A DNA stretch of 64,000 nucleotides from Nocardiopsis alba DSM 43377 (GCF_000341225.1 NZ_ANAC01000013.1:1-64000), one strand, 5' to 3'. Shown: positions 8,332 to 17,401, counted from the stretch's first letter. Numbers and translations: made by a program. Notes: generated from the sequence alone by a model not told the origin.

Positions 8332-8372
8332 ACGATCCCGCGTGCGTCGCCCCGTCGGGGCCGGGCACGGGA

Positions 8373-8504
8373 TCAGATGAGCGGACGGCCCTCCTTGCGG
8401 GCCTCCTTCACGTCCTTGGCGAACCCGCGGACGATCGCCACGAGGACGCCGGCCACGAGGACCGGCCAGATGAGGACGTAGGCGGTGAGAATGGTCGCCG
8501 ACAT
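8373..8504 (-). CDS. 43-aa SSS transporter small subunit
   Basis: A single-helix membrane peptide that begins MSATILTAYVLIWPVLVAGV, continues with a basic/acidic amphipathic tail (RGFAKDVKEARKEG) and ends in RPLI. The start lies two bases after the symporter stop codon, so the two are almost certainly translated together. It resembles the roughly 40-45-residue putative transporter small subunits encoded beside sodium:solute symporters in actinobacteria. Its likely role is to stabilise or regulate the large permease. The function is inferred from linkage only. Confidence 0.7.
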   Translation of the reverse strand: MSATILTAYVLIWPVLVAGVLVAIVRGFAKDVKEARKEGRPLI

Positions 8505-8506
8505 GA

Positions 8507-10234
8507 TCAGTTCCCTTCGTTCTTCGTGGTGGTGGGCGCGGGCTCGTCCGTGTTCTCGTTGGCCTGCGTTCGCGGGTCGAGGCCACCGTCGTCGAAGTCC
8601 CCGGTGACCCGCTTGATGGTCTCGAAGTCGAAGTCCGCCTTGGAGCGCACCGACAGCGCCCAGCAGACGAGGAACGAGACCGCGTAGGCGACCAGGGAGC
8701 CGGAGAGCACCGCGTAGTCGCGGAGGAAGTCGAAACCGAACGGCAGGGTCGCCACGGTCGCGACCACGCCCACCCAGACCGCCGCCTTACGGCCGAAGAA
8801 ACCGAAGGCCATGATGCCCAGCACCACGCCCACGCCCACGATCGCCAGGGCCTCGACGAGGACGGCCCAGACCCCGGTGAGCGCGATGAACTCGAACCGC
8901 ACCGGCAGGAACATCGCGAGCGCGGCGAGCACCGAGACGGTGAAGGCGAGGTTGGTGACCTTCTTCCAGTAGAAGGAGGCGATGACGGGGAAGACGAGGC
9001 AGCCCCACAGCGCGCCCACGAACACGAGCAGGTCGAGGATGTTGAACCTCGCCGTCGCGAAGTACAGGGCGACGCCCGTCGCGACGACCATGGTGGCGCG
9101 GCCGATCAGCAGCATCGTCCTCGGGTTCGCCTTCTCGCGACCCACGGACTGGCCGTAGACGTCGGCCATGACGATCGAGCTCAGCGCCGCGAGGTCGGAG
9201 TCCGCGGTGGAGGACAGGGAGCCGATGATCATGAGGAAGGCCAGCCCCAGCAGGAGCAGCGGCAGGTATTCGGCGGCCATCTGCGGGAGCAGGTTGTTCA
9301 CGTCTCCGTCGAGCGGCTGCACGCCCAGGTAGAGGGCCATGACGCCGACCATGCCCGCGCCGATCACGGTGGCGCCGTAGCCCACGGTCGCGGTGACGAA
9401 GGTGGGCTTGATCAGGTCCTCGCGCACCGCGAAGAGCCGCTGGGCGATGGTCTGGTTGCCGATCGCGTAGGCCAGCACCGCGGCGATGTAGGGCGCGCCC
9501 TGGTTCATGAACGCGTCCGAGGAGAAGAAGCTCTCCTGCTGCGGGGTGACGTTGCCCATGGCGCGGCCGGCCTCGAACATCTCGGAGCCGCCGGCGGCGA
9601 AGAAGATGACCGGGATGACGATCGCGGCGGCGCCGAGCATCGCCACGACCTGCACGAAGTCGGTCAGCACGGAGGCGCGGAAGCCGGACCAGAGGGTGTA
9701 GAGCAGCACGCCTCCGGCGACGATGGCGATGCCCGCGCCGAAGCTCAGCGGGGAGAGCATCGCGATGATCGCCCCGCCCGCGATGAAGTTCGACGTCAGG
9801 GAGATGACGGAGCCGAGGACGTTGGATCCGGCGAGCATGAGCTGCGAGGAACGACCGTGACGGGCGTACATGACCTCGGCCAGCGTGTGCGCCTTGGGCG
9901 CGACGGCGCGGATCCGTTTACCGAAGGGGTAGATGAAGAGGATCATCAGCGCGCCCCAGAGCCCGTAGTGGATGGGCCCGGCCACACCGTAGGTGTAGCC
10001 CGCGGTGGCCGAGGCGTACATCGAGGACGCCCAGATCCAGGTGGCGGTCATGGAGGCGGCGGAGATACCGAAGCCGATCCGGTTGCCGGCGGTCATGTAG
10101 CCGTCGGCGCTCTCCTTGCGCTTGGAAATCGCGACGGACATCCACATGGTGCCGCCGTAGAAGAGGAGAAGAAGGGCGAGCACGCCGGGCGTGCCCAACT
10201 GCGTGAGGGTGGATTCTTCAGAAAATGACTGCAC
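8507..10234 (-). CDS. sodium:solute symporter (SSS family)
   Basis: A 575-residue permease with about 13 hydrophobic helices, the usual SSS architecture. The early motif GYMTAGNRIGFGISAASMTA and the segment WSGFRASVLTDFVQ (helix 5, near residues 195-210) are typical; the latter includes residues forming the Na2 region. LSSTADSDLAALSSIV near residues 345-360 is the helix-8 sodium motif. The pattern is nearest to the urea/polyamine or YidK-like branch, but the substrate cannot be read. The last 40 residues are a hydrophilic tail. The downstream 43-aa gene is its probable partner. It is divergent from the 443-aa unknown gene. Confidence 0.9.
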   Translation of the reverse strand: MQSFSEESTLTQLGTPGVLALLLLFYGGTMWMSVAISKRKESADGYMTAGNRIGFGISAASMTATWIWASSMYASATAGYTYGVAGPIHYGLWGALMILFIYPFGKRIRAVAPKAHTLAEVMYARHGRSSQLMLAGSNVLGSVISLTSNFIAGGAIIAMLSPLSFGAGIAIVAGGVLLYTLWSGFRASVLTDFVQVVAMLGAAAIVIPVIFFAAGGSEMFEAGRAMGNVTPQQESFFSSDAFMNQGAPYIAAVLAYAIGNQTIAQRLFAVREDLIKPTFVTATVGYGATVIGAGMVGVMALYLGVQPLDGDVNNLLPQMAAEYLPLLLLGLAFLMIIGSLSSTADSDLAALSSIVMADVYGQSVGREKANPRTMLLIGRATMVVATGVALYFATARFNILDLLVFVGALWGCLVFPVIASFYWKKVTNLAFTVSVLAALAMFLPVRFEFIALTGVWAVLVEALAIVGVGVVLGIMAFGFFGRKAAVWVGVVATVATLPFGFDFLRDYAVLSGSLVAYAVSFLVCWALSVRSKADFDFETIKRVTGDFDDGGLDPRTQANENTDEPAPTTTKNEGN

Positions 10235-10548
10235 TTAGTTTTCGATCTGTAGGGGACAGGACGGGTCGGTGCTCTCGCTCTGAGGGCGCGTTCCCATTCG
10301 GAGGGAATTGGGCGACCGTTCAGGAGAGCACGACAACTATGGGATGTTTCCATACAAAATCGCCGAAATCCAATGCGCGCTCACCGTAGAGCCCCTGGGT
10401 ACGGCCTTGCGGGCCGCCGGAAGCGCGTGCGGCAGGGGGATCCGCGGGGCCGGCCGACCCGGTCCGACGGTCGCGGGGTCGGCCCCCTGGGAGCGGCTCC
10501 GACCTGGCACGAGGCGCCGTTGTCGTACCGTGCGGGCAGAGTGTGGGC
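10235..10548. other. 314-bp divergent promoter region
   Basis: Lies between the symporter operon and the unknown 443-aa gene. It contains an inverted repeat TATGG-gatgttt-CCATA at 10338-10354 in a locally AT-rich patch (10330-10375), the most likely place for promoters and a regulator site. No gene was found. Confidence 0.5.
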
Positions 10549-11880
10549 ATGGCACGCACTCTTCCCCTCACCCTGCCCGGCTCCCTCCTGCTGTCCGACA
10601 TGGACGGTCCGGGCGCCTACTCCGGCGTCGAACACGTGTGCATGGACGTCTCCCCGAAGGGCGACCGGTACCTGCTGACCCGGATCCGCCAGATCTCCGC
10701 CGGCAGGAAGGAGGGGATGTGCGCCCACCTGATCTCCCGGTTCCGCCCCGACGGAGGGCTCGCCGGCAGACTCGGCCTCCACCTGTCCCGAGGGGTGGGA
10801 GAGCGGGAGACGTTGGGCGGGCTACCGACGACCATCGACGATCTGTGCGTCCTGCCCGACGGCTCCCTGGCCTTGACCGCCGCTCAAGGGGAGGTCTTCC
10901 TGGTCGACGCCGAGCTGCGGGGGACGATCGGCTCCTGGGGAGGGGACCGGTCCACCTCCTGGGACGAATGGGACGTCTCCGAACACCTGAGGGGCGGCTT
11001 CGCCACGCTGATCCGCACCACCCCTGCCGGGCGGCTCCTGTGCGTGGTCCCGGAACGGGAGGCCGGCGGGATGGGGACGCGACCCAACCTGATCGGGTTG
11101 GCCGAAGACCCCCTCACCGCCGAGGAACGGCCGACCGTAAGGATCATCAAGGCGTTGGTCGTCCCGGGGGACGGCCCGTTCACCGGGAAATGGGTCGCGG
11201 ACGAGGGATCACCGCGCCTCCCCCACACGATCCACGACGGGGCACCGGCCGGACCGGGCAACCGCCCCACCCCGAGCCTCCTGACCGAGGTCCGGGACCG
11301 GGGCTGCGGCGGCGTCTGGTCTCTGTCGCCCCGCCGCGCCGATTTCCACTACGAGGCCTATCGGGTCCTCGCCGAGGACCGCTTCGTCATCCCCCTCTTC
11401 GAGAGCCCCCGACCCGACCGGTGGAGCTCCTACAGCTACGCCCTGATCGACGACCGAGGCACCCTGATCGGCGAACTGGAGAGCCCGGGGCGGGGAGACT
11501 CCTCCCCGATCCCGGGCGAGCACTACGCCGTCGTCACCGACCCGGCCCGAGGCCGCGCCTATCACGTCAACCATTCCGGCCTGTACATGTGGGACGCCGA
11601 CGGTCGGCTGCTCGCCAGGCTGCCCACGACCGAGAAGGCCTACAAGGGGCTGCGGCACCTGAAGCCGATGGCCTGCGCCCCCGACGGCACCCTGATCCTG
11701 ATCCGGCCCGAGCACGGCCTCATGCTCGACATCGAGATCCCGGACGACCTCGCCGACCTCGGCCCCGTCGTCGCCGAGGCCCTGGCCGACCACAACCGTC
11801 GACGCAACCGGCTCAAGAAGGAGTGGAAGCCCGTCGATTGGCGCTGGGTCGAAAACGAGGCGCCCCTCACCCATCTGTGA
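10549..11880 (+). CDS. conserved-looking hypothetical protein, possible beta-propeller
   Basis: A 443-residue protein without signal peptide or membrane helices. Repeated short strands around residues 20-30, 85-100, 255-270, 300-315 and 345-360, with patterns such as D-x-x-G-x-L-(I/A)-G and spaced W/Y residues, suggest a beta-propeller or similar all-beta repeat fold. The carboxyl end is basic and helical (RRRNRLKKEW). I do not recognise the family. The ATG at 10549 is preferred over an in-frame ATG two codons upstream. It is convergent with the PheC-like gene, and nothing nearby suggests a function. Confidence 0.75.
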   Translation: MARTLPLTLPGSLLLSDMDGPGAYSGVEHVCMDVSPKGDRYLLTRIRQISAGRKEGMCAHLISRFRPDGGLAGRLGLHLSRGVGERETLGGLPTTIDDLCVLPDGSLALTAAQGEVFLVDAELRGTIGSWGGDRSTSWDEWDVSEHLRGGFATLIRTTPAGRLLCVVPEREAGGMGTRPNLIGLAEDPLTAEERPTVRIIKALVVPGDGPFTGKWVADEGSPRLPHTIHDGAPAGPGNRPTPSLLTEVRDRGCGGVWSLSPRRADFHYEAYRVLAEDRFVIPLFESPRPDRWSSYSYALIDDRGTLIGELESPGRGDSSPIPGEHYAVVTDPARGRAYHVNHSGLYMWDADGRLLARLPTTEKAYKGLRHLKPMACAPDGTLILIRPEHGLMLDIEIPDDLADLGPVVAEALADHNRRRNRLKKEWKPVDWRWVENEAPLTHL

Positions 11881-11892
11881 GAGGCGCCCGGC

Positions 11893-12726
11893 TCACAGCT
11901 CCACGTCGGGGCCGAACCAGGGCTCGACCGCCTCGTCCCAGGTCCCGTCGTGGAGGGCGATGTTCAACCACTGGTCGACGTAGTGCTTCATCACCTCGTC
12001 GCCTCGGGGCAGCATGAACGCCTTCTCGAAGTAGTCGAAGGGCTCCTCCGGATGGACGGCGCACAGCTCCTCGTACTCGTTGGCCACCCAGAGCGTCTCG
12101 GAGGCGTCGGTGGTCATGACGTCGGCGTTGCCCGCCACGATCTCGTCGAAGACGGTGTTGTTGTCGTGCCGGATGAGCGTGCCCTCCGGGTAGTGCTCCT
12201 CGGCGAAGATCTCGTTGGTGCCGCCGCTGGGCATGATCGAACGGACCCCGGGCCGGTTGATCTGCTCGATCGTCCGATAGTCGTCGACGTTCTCGCACAG
12301 GGTGATGGGGGTCTTGCCGTCCTCCATCACCGGCGCGGAGAAGTACACCTGACGGGAGCGGTCGGTACTGATCGAGATGCCGCCCACCGCGATGTCGCAG
12401 TCGGCGAGGAAGTCCTCCATCAGGTCGTCCCAGCTCGTCTGGACCCACTCGACCTCCACACCCAGGTCGTCGGCCAGATCGCGCGCCATGTCCACGTCGA
12501 TGCCGACGAACTCGTCGGTCTCCGGGTCGAGATAGGTGAAGGGACGGTAGTCGCCGGTCGTGCACACCCGGATCACGCCCGTGTCCAGGACCCGGTCCAG
12601 ACGGCTCTCGTCGGCGGCCTCCCCGGAGGGTTCCGCGTTCGGGGAGGCGCAACCCGCGAGGAGGGACACCGACAACAGGGGGACGACGAGGGCGCGTGGT
12701 CTCACGGGGGCTCCGAACGTTCTCAC
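11893..12726 (-). CDS. PheC-like lipoprotein: cyclohexadienyl/arogenate dehydratase homologue of the SBP_bac_3 fold
   Basis: A 277-residue lipoprotein. A signal peptide ends in the lipobox LLAGC (Cys25 or so). The mature part is a type-II periplasmic binding fold. Its text matches the exported cyclohexadienyl dehydratase PheC of Pseudomonas closely: SRLDRVLDTGVIRV, GDYRPFTY, DGKTPITLCE, RSIMPSGGTNEIF, IVAGNADVMTTDASE, ELCAVHPEEPFDY and YVDQWLNIAL. Ordinary amino-acid binding proteins share the fold but not this whole series. It may therefore convert prephenate or arogenate outside the membrane. No ABC permease lies beside it, which also argues against a transport role. A binding-only function remains possible. 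Confidence 0.8.
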   Translation of the reverse strand: MRTFGAPVRPRALVVPLLSVSLLAGCASPNAEPSGEAADESRLDRVLDTGVIRVCTTGDYRPFTYLDPETDEFVGIDVDMARDLADDLGVEVEWVQTSWDDLMEDFLADCDIAVGGISISTDRSRQVYFSAPVMEDGKTPITLCENVDDYRTIEQINRPGVRSIMPSGGTNEIFAEEHYPEGTLIRHDNNTVFDEIVAGNADVMTTDASETLWVANEYEELCAVHPEEPFDYFEKAFMLPRGDEVMKHYVDQWLNIALHDGTWDEAVEPWFGPDVEL

Positions 12727-12803
12727 CGGACCCCGGGGCGAGGGAGGGGACCGGTCCGGGTGTGGCCCGGGTCATGCTAATCAGGGTGCGACGGCCTGAC
12801 AAC

Positions 12804-12859
12804 GGTGTGTCCACACCCTGGACACACCGCGGGCCCCGCCCTGGTGGACGGGGCCCGCG
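12804..12859. terminator. two adjoining hairpins after the ribose-type operon
   Basis: A perfect 11-base stem (12828-12838 with 12849-12859) lies just past the stop of the permease/binding-protein gene and should terminate that operon. It touches a second ten-base inverted repeat (12804-12813 with 12819-12828, five-base loop) that lies upstream of the PheC-like gene and could be a separate structure or operator. Confidence 0.6.
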
Positions 12860-12872
12860 ACGGGAGACGACG

Positions 12873-14810
12873 TCAGGAGAAGTCGTCGACGTTCTCCTCG
12901 GTGACGACCTCCACCGGCACCTTCACGGTCTCCTCGATCCGCTCACCCTCGATCACGGCGATCGCGTTGCGCACGGCGGCCCGACCCAGCTCGGCCGGCC
13001 GCTGGGCGATGGTGGCGTAGAGGACGCCCTCACCGACCGCGTCGACTCCCTCGGGGGTGCCGTCGAAGCCGATCACCACGGCCTCCTTCCCCGCGGAGGA
13101 GAGCGCCGCGGCCGCGCCCAGGGCCATCTCGTCGTTCTCCGCGAAGACACCGTCCACGTCGCCGTTGCTCTGCAACATGTTGGTCATCACGTCCAGACCG
13201 CGCGAACGGTCGAAGTCCGCGGGCTGCTGCGAGACGACCTCGATGTCGGGGAACTCGGCGATCCCCTCGGCGAAACCGGACCCGCGCTCACGGCTGGCGG
13301 AGGTGCCGGGGGTGCCCTGGAGCACCACGATCCGACCCTCCTCACCGAGCGCGTCGGCCATCACCCGGGCCGCCTCACGACCGCCCTCGACGTTGTCGGA
13401 GGCGACCAGGGTCTCCACCTCGGCGCCCTCGACACCGCGGTCGGCGGCGATCACCGGGATGTCGGCGTTGTTGGCGCCGCGCACCGGGGGGCCGGAGGCG
13501 TCGGAGTCCACCGGGTTGAGCACCATGGCGTCGACACCGGTGCTGATGAAGTTCTGGATCTGGTCGGCCTGCTGCGAGGCGTCGTCCTGGGCGTCGGTGA
13601 CGATCAGGTTCACCCCGGCCTCGTCCGCCTCCTCCTGCGCGCCGTCGCGCATCTGGAGGAAGAACGGGTTGTTGAGCGTCGACAGCGACATCCCCACCCG
13701 GGGACCGTCGGAGGAGGAGTTCGGGACCAGGAAGGACAGCGCCCCCACGACCAGCGCGGTGACCGCGGCCGCGAGCGCGAGACGGACCCCGCGTCGACCA
13801 CCGCCGACACCCGGACCGCCCGCGCCCGGACCACCGCCCGCGCCACCGGAACGGCGGCGCAGCGTGTCGAACAGGACGGCGAGCGCGATGACCACACCGA
13901 TCACGACCTGCTGCCAGAACGCCGAGACCGAGAGCAGGTTGAGGCCGTTGCGCAGCACCGCGAGGATCAGCGCGCCGATCAGGGTGCCCAGGGCGGTGCC
14001 CACACCCCCGGCGAGGCTGGCGCCGCCGATGACGACGGCGGCGATCGCGTCGAGCTCGTAACCCTGGGCCGCCTGCGGCTGGGCCGAGGCCAGACGGGCC
14101 GCCAGGATGACACCGGCGACGGCCGCGAACAGACCCGAGAGCGCGTAGATGCCCAGCTTCTGCCGCTCGACCCGGATCCCGGACAGGCGGGCCGCCTCCT
14201 CGTTGCCGCCGATCGCGTACATCGCGCGCCCGGTGAAGGTCCGGCGCAGGATCACGGCGGTGACCAGACCCATCAAGAGCATGATCAGCACGGGGACGGG
14301 GAACCACCCGCCGAGGGAGTCGCCCAGACGGGCCACCGGGTCCGGCAGCGCGATCGGGCTGCCCTCGGAGATCACCAGGGAGAGCCCGCGTCCGATGGAG
14401 AGCATCGCCAGAGTGGCGATGAACGGCGGAAGCTTGCCGTAGGCGATCAGGGCCCCGTTGACCAGACCGCAGGCGGTACCCGTGGCGGCGGCCAACACCA
14501 CGGCCAGCCAGATCGGCACCCCGTCGATCGCGGCGAGGAAGGCCAGCGCCGTCGCCGACAACGCCGCCACCGACCCCACCGACAGGTCGATCCCGCCGGA
14601 GATGATGACGAAGGTGACGCCGAAGGCCAGGACCGCGATGACGGCCGCCTGGACACCGACGTTCAGAAGGTTCTGCGCGGTCAGGAAGTCGCCGGAGAGC
14701 AGCGACATGACCACGACCAGGACGGCCAGCGCGGTCAGGGCCCCGTTCTCCAACAGGAAACGGCCGACGACGGACCGGGCGCCGCCGCTCTTTGCTGTGT
14801 CAGTGGCCAT
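12873..14810 (-). CDS. fused ribose-type ABC permease and substrate-binding protein (RbsC-RbsB)
   Basis: A 645-residue fusion. Residues 1-320 are an RbsC-type permease with about ten helices, including the GGIDLSVGS motif (72-80) and GGNEEAARLSGI (201-212). A Gly/Pro-rich linker (321-340) leads to one extra helix (342-362), which carries the following domain outside. Residues 370-645 are a periplasmic-binding-protein domain with SLSTLNNPFF at its start and FDGTPEGVDAV near the end. The binding protein is thus permanently tethered to its permease, and no separate binding-protein gene is present. The start overlaps the ATPase stop by 11 bases. The substrate is a sugar of the ribose/xylose class by family; which one is unknown. 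Confidence 0.92.
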   Translation of the reverse strand: MATDTAKSGGARSVVGRFLLENGALTALAVLVVVMSLLSGDFLTAQNLLNVGVQAAVIAVLAFGVTFVIISGGIDLSVGSVAALSATALAFLAAIDGVPIWLAVVLAAATGTACGLVNGALIAYGKLPPFIATLAMLSIGRGLSLVISEGSPIALPDPVARLGDSLGGWFPVPVLIMLLMGLVTAVILRRTFTGRAMYAIGGNEEAARLSGIRVERQKLGIYALSGLFAAVAGVILAARLASAQPQAAQGYELDAIAAVVIGGASLAGGVGTALGTLIGALILAVLRNGLNLLSVSAFWQQVVIGVVIALAVLFDTLRRRSGGAGGGPGAGGPGVGGGRRGVRLALAAAVTALVVGALSFLVPNSSSDGPRVGMSLSTLNNPFFLQMRDGAQEEADEAGVNLIVTDAQDDASQQADQIQNFISTGVDAMVLNPVDSDASGPPVRGANNADIPVIAADRGVEGAEVETLVASDNVEGGREAARVMADALGEEGRIVVLQGTPGTSASRERGSGFAEGIAEFPDIEVVSQQPADFDRSRGLDVMTNMLQSNGDVDGVFAENDEMALGAAAALSSAGKEAVVIGFDGTPEGVDAVGEGVLYATIAQRPAELGRAAVRNAIAVIEGERIEETVKVPVEVVTEENVDDFS

Positions 14811-16326
14811 TCCGGCCCTCCACTACGTTCTCTTCGGGGTCGGTGGCGACGGCCAGGGACATCACGGCGTCCTGTGTGGCCTCCTCTGCGGAGAGCTCAC
14901 CGGTGACGCGGCCCTGGGCCATGACGAGGATCCGGTCGCTCATCCCCAGGACCTCGGGGAGGTCGCTGGAGATCATCAGGACCGCGTGACCGGAGGCGGT
15001 CAGTTCGTTGACGAGACGGTAGATCTCGACCTTGGCGCCGGCGTCGACGCCCCGGGTCGGCTCGTCGAGGATCAGCACCTTGGAGTCGGCGAGCAGCCAC
15101 TTGCCGATGACGACCTTCTGCTGGTTGCCGCCCGAGAGCGTGCGCACGTGCTGGTCGATGCCGGACATACGGACACCGAGTTCGCCGGCGATCCGCCGGG
15201 CCGAGGCCCGCTGCCCGGCCAGGTCCACGAACCCGACCCGGCTGGTCGGGCCGAGGGTGACCAGGCCCAGGTTCTCCTCCACCGAGGCGTCCAACACCAG
15301 GCCCTGGCCCTTGCGGTCCTCGGGCACCAGCCCCAGACCCGCGCCCATGGCCGCGTTCACGTCGCCGCCGGGGATCCGTCGGCCCAGGACCTCGACCGTT
15401 CCCGAGTCGTAGGGGTCGGCGCCGAAGACGGCGCGGGCCACCTCGGTGCGTCCGGCGCCGACCAGACCGGCCAGTCCGACGACCTCGCCGGCCCGTACGT
15501 CCAGGTCGATGTCGTGAAAACGACCGGCCCGGGTCAGACCCCGCACGCTCAGCAGCGGCTCGCCCGCCTCGGGGCGCTCACGCGGGTACTGCTCCTCGAT
15601 GTCGCGACCCACCATGAGGCGCACCAGCTCGTCCTGGGGCGTGGACGCCGCCACCCGGTCGATCGAACGGCCGTCGCGCAGTACCGTCACACGGTCGCCG
15701 AGCGCGGCGATCTCCTCCAGGTGGTGGGTGATGAAGACGATGCCCACGCCCTCGTCGCGCAGCCTTCGGGCGATCGCGAAGAGCCGCTCGACCTCCTCGG
15801 TGGTCAGCACGGCCGTGGGCTCGTCCATGATGAGGATCCCGGCGTCCAGACTGAGCGCCTTGGCGATCTCCACCATCTGGAGTTGGGCGATACCGAGACC
15901 GCGGACCTTGGCGCGCGGGGACACGTCCACGCCCACCCGGTCCAACAGCAGGGCCGCCTCGGCCTCCATGCGGCGATGGTCGATGAGCCCGAAACGTCGA
16001 GGCTGACGTCCCAGGAAGATGTTCTCGGCCACCGTCACGTCGGGGACCAGGTTGAACTCCTGGTAGATGGTGGCGATGCCCAGCCGCGCGGCGTCCTGGG
16101 CGTCACGGATGACCACCTCCTCGCCCCTGACCAGTACACGCCCCCGGTCGGGGCGATGGGCACCGGAGAGCACCTTGATGAGGGTGCTCTTGCCGGCCCC
16201 GTTCTCGCCCAGGAGGACGTGCACCTCGCCGCGACGGAGGTCGAAGTCGACCTCGTCGAGGGCGACCACCCCGGGAAAGGCCTTGCGCACCCCCTCGATG
16301 CGCAGCAGTTCGTCCGGACTACTCAC
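14800..16326 (-). CDS. rbsA: ribose-type sugar ABC transporter ATPase (RbsA)
   Basis: A 508-residue tandem ABC ATPase. The first domain has Walker A GENGAGKST (40-48), an AQLQMVEIAKAL signature region and Walker B ILIMDEPTAVL. The second domain has an altered Walker A (GLVGAGRTE) and a normal LSGGNQQK signature with LILDEPTRGVD. One strong and one weakened site is typical of RbsA/XylG proteins. The GTG start overlaps the LacI gene stop by eight bases, so regulator, ATPase and permease fusion form one operon. It powers the fused permease/binding protein downstream. Confidence 0.93.
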   Translation of the reverse strand: MSSPDELLRIEGVRKAFPGVVALDEVDFDLRRGEVHVLLGENGAGKSTLIKVLSGAHRPDRGRVLVRGEEVVIRDAQDAARLGIATIYQEFNLVPDVTVAENIFLGRQPRRFGLIDHRRMEAEAALLLDRVGVDVSPRAKVRGLGIAQLQMVEIAKALSLDAGILIMDEPTAVLTTEEVERLFAIARRLRDEGVGIVFITHHLEEIAALGDRVTVLRDGRSIDRVAASTPQDELVRLMVGRDIEEQYPRERPEAGEPLLSVRGLTRAGRFHDIDLDVRAGEVVGLAGLVGAGRTEVARAVFGADPYDSGTVEVLGRRIPGGDVNAAMGAGLGLVPEDRKGQGLVLDASVEENLGLVTLGPTSRVGFVDLAGQRASARRIAGELGVRMSGIDQHVRTLSGGNQQKVVIGKWLLADSKVLILDEPTRGVDAGAKVEIYRLVNELTASGHAVLMISSDLPEVLGMSDRILVMAQGRVTGELSAEEATQDAVMSLAVATDPEENVVEGRNGH

Positions 16327-17347
16327 GTGCGGCTCCTCCGCTCGGGGTTCGGGGATCGGGCTCGCCGCAGGAGCGGCGTACGACGAGATGGGCGGGCAGG
16401 ACCGTGGAGGAGGCGGCCCCGCCCTCGACGAGGTCGGCCAACGCCCGTACGGCCACCCGTCCCAGCTCCGCCGTGGGCTGGGAGATCGTCGTGATCGGCG
16501 GATCGGTGTGCGAGAACCACGGGATGTCGTCGAAGGCGGCCAGACCGATGTCGTGGGGCACGCGCAGGCCGCGCTCCCCGATCGCGTCGAGGGCGCCCAA
16601 CGCCATGAGGTTGTCGGTGGCGAAGACGACGTCGGGGCGTTCGGGCAGGTCCAGGAAGCGTTCCGTGGCCAGCCGACCGCTTTCGACCTGGAAGTCGCCG
16701 CGGCCGATGTAGGACTCCGGCAGGGGGATCCCGTGCGCGGCCAGGGTCTCGCGGAAGGCGTCCACCCGCTCGCGTCCGGTGGTCGTGGCGGTCGGACCGG
16801 TGATGATGGCGAGCCTGCGATGACCGAGCGAGCACAGGTGGTCGACCAGGTCCCGGATCGCGCCGCGCCCGTCGGAACGCACCACGGGGACGTCGACCCC
16901 GGGGATCCAACGGTCGACGAAGACCACCGGGGTGGGGCCCGAGGCCGCCTCCAGGGTCCTGGGGGAGTGGCCGTCGGCGGGGGAGACGAGAAGACCGTCG
17001 ATCCGGCGCTCCAGCAGGTTGCGGACGTGGTGGTCCTCCAGGTCGGCCCGCTCGTCGGCGTTGCCGATGATGACGCTGTAGCCCAGCGCCCGGGCCTCCT
17101 CCTCCACGGACCTGGCCAACTCGGTGAAGTAGGGGTTGAGGACGTCGCTGATGACCAGGCCGATCGTGCCGGTCCGGTGGGTGCGCAGTGAACGCGCCAC
17201 GACGTTGGGGCGGTAGCCGAGGGCGTCGGCGGCGGCGAGGACCCGCTCACGGGCCGCGTCGCTGACGGACGGGTTCCCGTTGAGCGCCCGGGACACCGTG
17301 GCCACGGACAGTCCCGCGGCCTCGGCGACGTCCTTGATACCCACCAT
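16319..17347 (-). CDS. LacI-family sugar operon regulator (RbsR-like)
   Basis: A 342-residue repressor. The N-terminal headpiece reads VGIKDVAEAAGLSVATVSRA, followed by LNGNPSVS and the hinge helix PNVVARSLRT. The rest is a periplasmic-binding-protein-like ligand domain ending in LVVRRSCG, the standard LacI C-terminus. It is the first gene of the ABC operon, so it should repress its own transporter in the absence of sugar. The palindrome at 17402-17415 is the probable operator. A GTG four codons upstream is possible, but it would abut the Shine-Dalgarno; the ATG at 17347 has AAGGAGG eleven bases upstream. Confidence 0.92.
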   Translation of the reverse strand: MVGIKDVAEAAGLSVATVSRALNGNPSVSDAARERVLAAADALGYRPNVVARSLRTHRTGTIGLVISDVLNPYFTELARSVEEEARALGYSVIIGNADERADLEDHHVRNLLERRIDGLLVSPADGHSPRTLEAASGPTPVVFVDRWIPGVDVPVVRSDGRGAIRDLVDHLCSLGHRRLAIITGPTATTTGRERVDAFRETLAAHGIPLPESYIGRGDFQVESGRLATERFLDLPERPDVVFATDNLMALGALDAIGERGLRVPHDIGLAAFDDIPWFSHTDPPITTISQPTAELGRVAVRALADLVEGGAASSTVLPAHLVVRRSCGEPDPRTPSGGAARE

Positions 17348-17401
17348 CGCGTCCCCCACCTCCTTCGTGCGTTCCAGGGCGGCACCGTCGAGAACGGTGC
17401 G

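Larger units (their letters stand above)
8016..8372. other. 357-bp intergenic region, no convincing gene
   Basis: Open frames on both strands cross this stretch, but none has a credible start or actinomycete-like composition through its length. It holds two hairpins, listed separately, and a short palindrome near 8199-8210. Codon usage is less GC-rich at third positions than in the flanking genes. Confidence 0.6.

Noticed and set aside
7987..8586. Open frames on both strands over the gap after the crotonase gene
   Set aside because: Neither has a ribosome site or protein-like composition, and they overlap the symporter small subunit and hairpins.
14458..16494. A 678-codon plus-strand open frame over the ABC transporter genes
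   Set aside because: Strong ABC motifs lie on the minus strand; the plus frame is histidine/glycine-rich noise typical of GC-rich antisense DNA.
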